Shown here: positions 56,486 to 64,000 of the stretch, one piece after another
Numbering within the stretch: the stretch's first letter is position 1
Layout: every line of letters starts with the position of its first letter
From: Udeniomyces pyricola
Taxonomy: Eukaryota > Basidiomycota > Tremellomycetes > Cystofilobasidiales > Mrakiaceae
DNA: 64,000 nucleotides
Direction: 5' to 3'
Assembly (NCBI GenBank): GCA_039545295.1
Contig: BCIK01000012.1
Span: forward strand, 372,001-436,000
Notes under the pieces: generated by a model
Told to the model about the DNA's origin: nothing
Databases searched by the model: none
What the model saw: the letters and a program-made list of their open reading frames with translations, nothing else
Made by a program: the position numbers and the translations under genes

Positions 56486-57210
56486 GGAAGGGGAAGGAGG
56501 GCTGGGGGAATGACAGAAATCCGAAAGCGAATATGAAGAAGAGGAAAAGGAACGAGGGGAAAGCGAGTGTGTCACGAATTTGGAACGAGTACTGACATAT
56601 CTCGCTGGCTTCATTTGTCTCAATCTCTTTCCCCTTCCCTCCCCCCCCCCTCCCCCCTTCCCCATATCTCCTTTTGTCGAACTTTTTTTGGATTTCAGCA
56701 TCATCCTCACCCTCTTTGTGAGCCTCATCTCGACGAGTCGCTCCATTTGGTGGCTCACGTTCCTCTACACCGTCGCGGCCAATGCATTCTTTTTGGTGCG
56801 TCTCTGGGTTCTTTCTTGTGGCTCTTTCTTTCTTCCTCTCCCATTTTTTTTCTCGTCGTTCTCTGGGCTCTTTTGTCTGTTTCCTTCCTTCCTCTGTCTG
56901 TGGACTGAACAAGAAGCTACGAATGCTGCCAGAGGCTTGGAGGCCGAAAGCGGAGATATATATCAAAAGATGTTCAAAAATCCTAACCGGGACTTTCCCA
57001 CTATGTTCCCTCTTCTCTCTCTCTCTCTCCCTCCAGCTACGCTCCCTGAAATACGTCGTCCTTCCCGACCCTTCGTCCTCGCCCGTCTCGGTCTCAGCCT
57101 CGGGCGCGTCGCACACCATCACGCACGCCCAACGGACGACGCGCGTCCGGTTCCTCATCTTCGTTGCCATCGCCCAGGTGTTCTTGATGGGGCTCTTGGT
57201 TTGGGTCTGA
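54573..57210 (+). CDS. YIF1: Yif1 ER-Golgi membrane protein
   Basis: Model: 54573..54786, 55291..55496, 55654..55773, 55946..56030, 56179..56404, 56699..56795, 57037..57210, 373 aa. Yif1 pairs with Yip1 and binds Rab GTPases in ER-to-Golgi transport. The cytosolic N-terminus is Pro/Gln-rich (with a run of seven Gln). MGMQFGKSAIGAGQDYVEK, NLYVMKKLGVLLWPW and EGWLPPREDINAPDLYIPTM are family signatures. Five hydrophobic segments follow: LVTYILLSALHSG, LGVVLLEFIAIKLGTYLL, GIILTLFVSLIS, WLTFLYTVAANAFFL and the end VRFLIFVAIAQVFLMGLLVW. Intron 1 is 504 nt and could hide a further short exon. The intron at 56405-56698 contains a 40-base A run followed by 10 G. Confidence 0.9.
56438..56487 (+). repeat. 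A40-G10 tract in a YIF1 intron
   Basis: Forty A (56438-56477) followed directly by ten G (56478-56487), within the fifth intron. Confidence 0.95.
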
Positions 57211-57554
57211 ACCCAGAAGCAGATCAATCCGGGATTCCTTTTTCTTCTGCAGAGGGTATGCAAGTGGAGAGGAGAGGTAGAGGGGTGGAGTGAAGGGGAA
57301 AAGAGCGAAGGATTGGGAGACGCAGAGAGGGACTAGTGGGATTTAGAAAGGGGGTCGGGCATGGGATACTATGGAGAATTGGCAAGATCAGATCATACCA
57401 GTTCACCAATGCAAGAAGAGTCCGGGAATTTTCTTCCTAGGCGACAAAGGAGATGGCTCGTAGAATGAAGCTGATCCAGAGAGGTATCCTTCGTGGCCGA
57501 CTCCGGGTCCACGAGGCGTTGGCCTTTTTCTCGCGGTGATGATGGTTTGAAAGA
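57211..57554. other. Convergent intergenic region
   Basis: 344 bases between the YIF1 and TMEM170 stops, purine-rich in the first half. No frame of note. Confidence 0.6.
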
Positions 57555-58650
57555 TTACATGACAGTGGAAAGAGTGTTGTACGATCTTGCAGAAGAGAAA
57601 TCAAGGGATAGAGGGAGGCGAGCGATGAGCACCATTTTGCTCCTCGTCGCGGTCGTGTTGCGAGGGGGACGAAAGGAGACTACTCGATGAACGGAAAAGG
57701 GAAGGAGAAAAGGGCGCCGTAGATGCCATGTTACTCACCCGATGATCAAGACTAAGCCTTGAACGAGAGCCCATAGGAATGGAACCCATCTGTTGTAGAG
57801 AAAAAGAATGCGAGGAGAATGAGATGGAGGTTAAGGCAAGATGGATTATAACGAGCGAGTGAGTCTGAAGCCCAAGGCAAAGCGAAATACGATAGATCGA
57901 AGGGGGGGGGGGGTGGCAGAGATAAAGAGAGAGACAAACGTGGCCATGTTGAAGTGAGCTGCATTGTACGTCGCTGCGAGGGCAAAGCCTGGATTGGGAT
58001 GGTGAGTCACCACAGGGGAACCATATAGAGTCAGCCGAGGATGAATAGAGAGGACGAGACAAGGTGTAAGCTCATAACGATGAACCCTCTTTCTCGCCAC
58101 AGAGTGCTTGTGCTCCAGACTCTTCTCTGCCACAAGGAGACAGAGATAGAGACAGAGACAAATTCTTTGTTGGACAAGTTATCAGTACGAACCCACGAAA
58201 AGACTGCTAACGCTCGCTAATCCGACTGCGATCGTCAGTCCAACGAGCGGGAGGAACAGCGCCAAGAAGAGATGTCGTCGGGCAAAGACGATGGAGGCCC
58301 ATGTGCTTGAGCAGACAAAGATGGCGACAAATATGATGAGGGTCCAATAGAATGTGAAGCGCCACATGTCTAGTAGTAGTGGTAGTGGTCAGTGCGGAGG
58401 GGTGTATGCGGGGCGGCGTGCGATATACATGTGGGCACGGTGGTGGGACGGTCAGTCGGAGCGAGAAGCGGATAGACGAGGACATTGAGAGTAGCAACAG
58501 CTGTGATAGTAGCTGGAGGAATCAGTCACCTTCGGCAAAGTAGAGATAGACGGCGCCGACATTGTCAAGCTTTGGAGGGTATAGACTTGGAAAGGGGGGG
58601 ACGACGTAAGTGCTTGGGATGGTGACTTGGGTCTGAGAAATGGACGTCAT
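57555..58650 (-). CDS. TMEM170-like membrane protein
   Basis: Model: complement(57555..57585, 57739..57789, 57940..57988, 58193..58369, 58530..58650), 142 aa. TMEM170 proteins are small three-span membrane proteins implicated in ER and nuclear-envelope shape. The N-terminus (YPPKLDNVGAVYLYFAEDMW) leads into TM1 (FTFYWTLIIFVAIFVCSS), TM2 (FLALFLPLVGLTIAVGLA), then NAAHFNMATWVPFLWALVQG with TM3. YNAAHF and the RFTxYWTL start of TM1 are the best family marks. The last exon (GSYNTLSTVM) is inferred from phase and from the usual place of the family C-terminus. It is convergent with YIF1 and divergent from the LysM gene. Confidence 0.8.
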
Positions 58651-59121
58651 TTGATTCAACGGGTGGGGTGATTTTAGTCATCATACGGATTGATGCTACG
58701 TTGATTGGAGTGAGTTAGGTTGAGTTGAGCTGACCTGATCTGGGGCGGACAGGATGGATCTGATGTTGCCCATAGGAAAGTAGTAAGCTATTCGAGCGAA
58801 CGAATGCGGGGATGGTTAGACGAGATGCCGGTGGCCGAAGGAAGGCACAAGCTGGCTGATGAAGCAGGCTGAAGCACCAGCTGATTCGATCGTCGATCAA
58901 CACAGTCGTCGGGAAAGCTCAGCCAGATCCCCCAGACGCGGCGGCCAAGCGGATTCAACTGGCCTCTTGAATTGATGCCATCAACGTCCTCCTTGTCTTC
59001 TTCAGTGTCGCCCTTTCAGCCTCTCTCTCTCTCTCTCTCTCTATATCCCCTTCAGTTCACCATTCACCCCCACACTCCTTCACTCCTTTACCTACCCACT
59101 CACTTCCCAACGTACCACACC
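58651..59121. promoter_or_regulatory. Divergent promoter, TMEM170 / LysM gene
   Basis: 471 bases between opposed starts. A (CT)n run (59024-59042) and CTCC-rich sequence sit directly before the LysM start. Confidence 0.55.
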
Positions 59122-60646
59122 ATGTCCTTCGTCAAGACCGCCCTCGCCCTCCTCTCCTTCGCTGCCGGTAAGCGATTCTCTTGTTCTTTTGCCTCCCTCC
59201 CTTCCTCTCCCTTGTCCACTCCCCCTCTTTCCGCTTGTTTGTCTTTGCTCACACCCATTCACGCTCGACTCTTGTCCTTCTGTAGTCATCAGCGCTGACT
59301 GCACCAGGAACTACACTGTCGTTGCCGGTGACATCTGCGATGGTATCTGTACGTTTGCTTGGTTCCTTCTTTCACACACACACACACATTCCCTCTCTCC
59401 TTCTTTCTTCCGCTTTGGCCGCCCGGGATCACGTCTGCCATGCCCGCCCTTTTCTCTTCGCGTCCTTTCGTCGCAATGTGCGACATGCTCTTCTGGAGCA
59501 TGATGTCACGCGATGCTATGCTCTCAAGCGCCTTGGGTCATACGCTACTCGGTGCATGATGCAAAGGTCACCTAGGATGGCGCGTGGTATAGAGGGGGAG
59601 GGGGCAAAGCAAGGACCCTCCCCCCCCCCTCCCCCCTCTCGCTCAATCAAAACACCCCTCTCGCTCGTGCCTCCTCGGCAACCTCTTGGCACTTCCCCCT
59701 CGTCGATCGATCCATTGCTCGATTTCTTCTCCTGTCGCGTTCGGTCTTTCTGCAGTCCATAGCTTCAGCTACACACAGGCCCTTCATGCCACGTTCCCCT
59801 CTTGAAAAACGCGTCAACTAACGGTCCTGTCTGCTCTTCTGCCCTTGTTCTTCTCATGTCTCGCTCGTCCCGCCTTGTTCCTTCTCGCCTCGCCTTTTGA
59901 TCCATCCGGCCTTGCCTTGCTGCGTCGCCTACCCGGCTTGTTCCTTCTGATCGATGACCTCGACTTACAACAGCCGCTTCCCAGGGTGTCTCCACCTTCC
60001 AGCTTGCCGTCGTCAACAACGTCGTCAACGACGCGTGCTCCAACTTGGCCGTACGTGACATTCCCCTCTCCCCCCTTGTCTTTCTGGTCTCACAATAGCT
60101 GTCGTTCCTCATCCGGTTTGCCCATGGCTGACCCTTCAATCATTTCCCCCTGTTTTCATCAAACAGATCGGCCAGGAGCTTTGCCTCGGATGGCCCTCGC
60201 AGGACTGCACTGAGGTTTACCAGGTCGTCTCCCAAGAGTGAGTGTTTCCGTTCGCGTCGTCTTCCCGTTTCTTGGCATACTAGGCACAGGCAGGTGGCCC
60301 TGGGCTGGTCATTAGTCCAAAAGTCTGTCTCTGAACAACAAGTGGACCATCACTGACTATGATTTGATGCCTTGTGTCATTTCCCTCCTTGCAATTCGCC
60401 CCACTTGCTCTCTGCAGCACCTGCAACGGAATCGCCGAGGCCCACAACCTCAACTCGACCATCCTCTACCAGAACAACCCCCAGATTGACGCCGAGTGCT
60501 CCAACATTTACATTGGCGAGGTCCTCTGCGTCTCCCAGACCGCGTTCTCTTACCCGGAGATCGTGACCGTCACGTCCGACTCGGCTTCCTCTTACGTTGC
60601 CGCTGCCGACTCGTACGAGGACCTCCCCTGGTGCGACGAGATCTAA
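59122..60646 (+). CDS. Secreted two-LysM protein
   Basis: Model: 59122..59167, 59286..59348, 59974..60050, 60167..60237, 60418..60646, 161 aa. A signal peptide (MSFVKTALALLSFAAVVISA) is followed by two LysM modules, which bind chitin oligomers or peptidoglycan. LysM1: NYTVVAGDICDGI, VSTFQLAVVNN, CSNLAIGQELCL. LysM2: VYQVVSQDTCNGIAEAHNLN, ILYQNNPQIDAECSNIYIG, EVLCV. Ten cysteines in the mature part suggest disulfides. The tail is Ser/Ala-rich and acidic with no membrane anchor. Plant-pathogen relatives (Ecp6, Slp1) hide chitin from host receptors; in a yeast it may simply bind cell-wall chitin. Intron 2 is 625 nt, much longer than the other introns of this gene (113-180 nt). Confidence 0.9.
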
Positions 60647-61478
60647 AGAGAAGGCTTGCCCCCTTTGCTCAATGATTCCCGTTTCTGCCCTTGCTATTCC
60701 TTTTCTTTAATTTTTATCTCGACTTTTATTCTTCCTCCTCATGTGCATCCCTCTCCGCCAAGTACTTCTCCTTATCCGACATCAAGTCAAGGAATCGCTC
60801 GATGCGTTTCTCGACATCATACCCTTTCTATCCGCCTACCTCCCTGCGCCTTCCTCACCTATGTGCTGGATATACCACTAGGCTTGACGCTGTCTCACTT
60901 TTCGACTTCGCTTCCTTGGCGACCTTTTTGTGCTCTAAAGTCCCTCTCAGCCTTCGCTTTGCTCGATGTTCCTTTTGCCCGTCTCTCCCTCTTTTTGATT
61001 TTCTTGGATTACCTCTGTCTCGTTCTATTCGCGCTTTCTTGCTCAGCATGCTGTTTCTCCCTCTTTCCTTCGTTGACTGTGCAAACTGGATTCGCTCATT
61101 CTATGCCCAACAGTGATTCTGTCTATCTTCTTGTTCCTGCTCTTGCTTGCTGCTGCAGGCATCTGCTTTGAGGCAATCGATGCGCAGTTTGGCATCCAGA
61201 TTGGTGTATCGTGATAGGATGTGGGTTAGTCACTGGGCGATATTGCACGTATATAAGATAAATACATACATATATATATATCGTACAAGCCAAAACATGA
61301 TCCAAGGAATTATCAATCATTGATTGACGTGGAGCGCGCTTATTTTATAAGTTTGCTGAAGCAGCTGTTAGTCGCACGTCGGCCGGCGCGGTCGATTCCG
61401 ATCCGTCCACCGCTGCTCTTGTTCCAACTCTACAGCTTGTCCATCCAACCTGCTAACATCCCAGCGCCCATCCCCTCC
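60647..61478. other. Intergenic, tandem + genes
   Basis: Pyrimidine-rich to about 61140 (3' flank of the LysM gene), then AT-rich with TATATAAG-like and ATACATATATATAT sequence at 61250-61282, some 200 bases before the next start. No credible frame. Confidence 0.6.
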
Positions 61479-64000
61479 ATGACCATCGCACTCATCACCC
61501 AGGCGGCCTACGCCCGGTCCATCGCCCCAAGTAGCGTAAGTCACTATAACGAGCTGAATGTCGCTGTCAACTTATCCTGACCGAGTCTTGGTTCAGTATC
61601 AGACTGACAACGAACCTTGCTTTCGTTCCTCTCATCTCCCTTCGCGTCCTATCACCATTGCTTCCTTCCTGTGCTCCAGTGGGAAAAGCTTGTCAGATCC
61701 CATCAACTTCAGTCGACTGAACAGCTTCCGGATGAGATCCTGGGTGAGATCGACACTGCCCCTGTTTGGTTATGATGACGCTGACATGGCTACTGAGGCT
61801 TCCTTCTTCCCAAACATGACCTTTGCTTTGACATCCGTAACTGACCTCATTCTTCATGTCATCCCATAGCTTCTCTCTTACCTCCGCTACTTACGCCAAA
61901 CCCTTCCCCAACACATCTCGCCTATCTTGCATCAGCACTTTCCCACTCGCTTCTCACGCCTTCTCAACTCCTCTTTCATCTCCTTTCCGTGCCTACACCT
62001 CTACCTATCCCATCCCATCTTCTCTCATTAATCCTCAGACCTTTACCTTCGCCCTCCTCCTCTGAGAACCGGATGAAGCCAAGGGGGGTTGATCCCCTAT
62101 CATTTACTCACCTCAGCGACGAAGAAAGCGCGCTTCATCAACAGCAGCTTCGGTTGGATCAGATCGAAACGCTTCTTTCACATGTCAAACCTCCTTTTCC
62201 CGAACCTAGTGCCGAACTCTTAGAACTCCTCTCGACGTTATTACTCGCTCGCGCTCGAAAAACAGTTCTCAGTCAGTTACTCGAGGACTCGACATCCTCA
62301 GGTCTCCGGCCATCTCCCCAAGAAGCAGGACGAGAAGATCTAGATCCGGCTTTACTTTCCTCGGTCTTGGCCGCACTCGTCAACGACACCAGACCATCAG
62401 CCATTACACTCAAGGGCGTCATCATCAATCACCTTAGTTTCTTGGGGACCATGTCGGTGGCGGCAGCGGGTGGATCGGTCGTACTCGAAGGTGCTGACGG
62501 CTCCACAGCGACCATCGATGGTGCAAGCGGGGTCGAGGGCATGATGTTGGCTGCTCTGGTGGGCGGAACCGGTGGGACGAGTTCTCTCTTGGCCAGTAGT
62601 GGAGATGTTGAGCTGAAGCATGACGGAAGCTCGTTGCCGTTAGCACCATCGACTGCAACAGACGGGTTGGCCGAGGTCTTGTTACACTCCCTTGTGAGTT
62701 CTCCTTCTCTTCCGTGGCTGGAAACACCGATAATATTGGCTCTGTCTGATACCATCTTCACCTGATTCTCGTGATTACTCAGCTTCCCTTGGCGTTTCCC
62801 TCACAACTTGCACTCCTCCAATCGACTCTTGTCTATTGGACACTTTCGCCAAACAGTCCAACCTTGACGCCGTTCAACGTCCTCTTCTCGCTCTTCAAGG
62901 CGGCTTTGAGCGCCGTCTATCGAGGCGAGATTTCTCGAACGTTCCCTGTCTACATCGTACGTGCTAACGTACTCGAGAGGATGATGGCATATGAACTCGA
63001 GTTGGGTAAGACGTGCGTGCAGCCTGAATGCTGACTTGTGCGTGATGGTGTCCAACACCTATATTCCTCTCCCCTGTCGCGTCTCTGGTTTTCTTTTCGC
63101 ACCTCGTGCTCGCTCAGCTTCCAGCCCTGATACATCACCTACCATCCAGCATTACCACATCGACTTCTCAATCCGTTCCTATCACCCTTATCCAAGTCCT
63201 CCTTACCTCGCCCTCTCTCGCCCCTCTGCTTACAGCGATCGATACCCATCGCCCCCTTCAGCCTGACCCCCATGGTAACCCGCTCCTTCATCATTCTCGG
63301 GCTCCGACGACCTCGCGAAGCTCCAAGCCTGGATCGATCAGTGACGATCATTCAAATGGCTCGTTCGGTATGGACTTTCTCGAAGGTGAGTCTGCTCTCT
63401 TTCTGATTCTTTCTCTCTTTATCTCTTTATCTTTGTCTGATATGTGGTGCCGTCAGCCGAATTTCGAATATGACATGCTAATCCTGCAACCCTTTTTTTG
63501 CTCGGATCAGCGGCGTTCGAGAGCATGAAGGAGGCAGGCAATGGTGGAAATGGTGGTGATGGAAGTGGACCTGGAGGTATTGGAGATAGTGCAGGAGTCG
63601 GAGGAGGAGGAGGAGAAGGAGAAGACATTGATTCTGGTGATGGGGGACATGGAGCCGGAGGGGAAGGGGATGATGGGAAAATCGAACATCCTCCCATCCG
63701 GTTCGACATCATCGAAAGCTTCTTGCCGTACCTCTTTTCGTCCCCTTCCGTTTCGCCCACCACTACCACTGGCTCATCACTGGTCACCAAAAATACAACT
63801 GACCAAGGGGCTCTGGAGGCAAGGTGGCCTACTTGGCTGAATGAACTTGGGTTCCCGGTAGAGGATTGTCTGAAGTCGCAACGTCGTCGACTGGGAGGAA
63901 GGAAAGCGACCAATTCTGCGGCACCGTCAACAACTCTCGAGGATTGGTCGCTTTTGAGAGGGGAGCGAGATGAAGCGGTGGCTTCTCCTGCCGAAGATGC
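61479..64000 (+). CDS. MED5: Probable Mediator subunit 5 (truncated by window)
   Basis: Model: 61479..61535, 61680..61743, 61870..62693, 62783..63005, 63125..63385, 63511..64000 and beyond; about 640 residues so far, open at the window end. It starts MTIALITQAAYARSIAPSSW and WEKLVRSHQLQSTEQLPDEI, followed by a helical-repeat style sequence (LLPPLLTPNPSPTHLAYLAS, LLTPSQLLFHLLSV, LLELLSTLLLARARKTVLSQ, ALLQSTLVYWTLS, FNVLFSLFKAAL, ITLIQVLLTSPSLAPLL). A Gly/Glu/Asp-rich linker begins at about 63540. The alpha-solenoid and N-terminal pattern are like fungal Med5/Nut1, a Mediator tail subunit, but I see no decisive motif. Another large helical-repeat protein is possible. Exon 5 starts at the second of two nearby AG sites because only that one keeps frame. 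Confidence 0.5.

Noticed and set aside
1..64000. Searched for tRNA, rRNA, transposon ends, CRISPR-like arrays and prokaryotic operon features
   Set aside because: No tRNA B-box with matching arms, no transposase or reverse transcriptase motif, no long terminal or inverted repeats and no regularly spaced repeats were seen by eye; a covariance-model and repeat search would be needed to exclude small RNAs.

Overview
The window is nuclear DNA from an intron-rich fungus, most likely a basidiomycete yeast. Nearly every gene is split by several introns of about 50-350 nt. Splice donors mostly fit GTNNGT, acceptors are YAG, and the content is fungal: class II myosin, OCH1, MKT1, a DIA2/Pof3-type F-box protein, a basidiomycete-type SigF-like NTF2 protein and a secreted LysM protein. 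The subphylum cannot be fixed from the sequence. Exon models were built by hand from reading frame, splice sites and family conservation; all complete models keep frame through every junction.

Layout, left to right: end of an unidentified + gene (to 535); four-TM orphan protein (-, 1946-4160); mitochondrial release factor 1 (-, 4802-6777); SigF-like NTF2 protein (+, 7137-8792); 22-exon myosin-II heavy chain (+, 9234-17613); ribosomal protein eL38 (-, 19586-20721); TPR/F-box/LRR protein like Dia2/Pof3 (-, 21898-24141); MKT1 (+, 24518-28132); OCH1 mannosyltransferase (+, 28775-31183); orphan helical protein (+, 31652-about 32728); CDK8/SSN3 (+, 33705-36476); NEDD8/RUB1 (-, 36858-37794); gamma-tubulin complex GCP2 (+, 38295-43467); orphan protein with a UIM-like motif (-, 44691-46357); XPT1/HPT1 phosphoribosyltransferase (+, 46682-48652); TauD-type dioxygenase (+, 49548-51200); Rab4/YPT4 (-, 52662-54244); YIF1 (+, 54573-57210); TMEM170-like protein (-, 57555-58650); secreted LysM protein (+, 59122-60646); and a probable Mediator MED5 that runs off the window (+, 61479-64000).

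There is no rRNA, tRNA, CRISPR array or transposon that I can support. The genes are mostly housekeeping, but several neighbours share themes. SCF/cullin biology is represented by the F-box protein and NEDD8, Mediator by CDK8 and probably MED5, and membrane traffic by Rab4, YIF1 and TMEM170 side by side, with OCH1 upstream. Cytokinesis and microtubule nucleation are represented by myosin-II and GCP2. No convincing new multi-gene system was found. The most unusual features are the high density of tiny exons (10-22 nt) and a strand-asymmetric polypyrimidine-to-polypurine switch between most convergent gene pairs.
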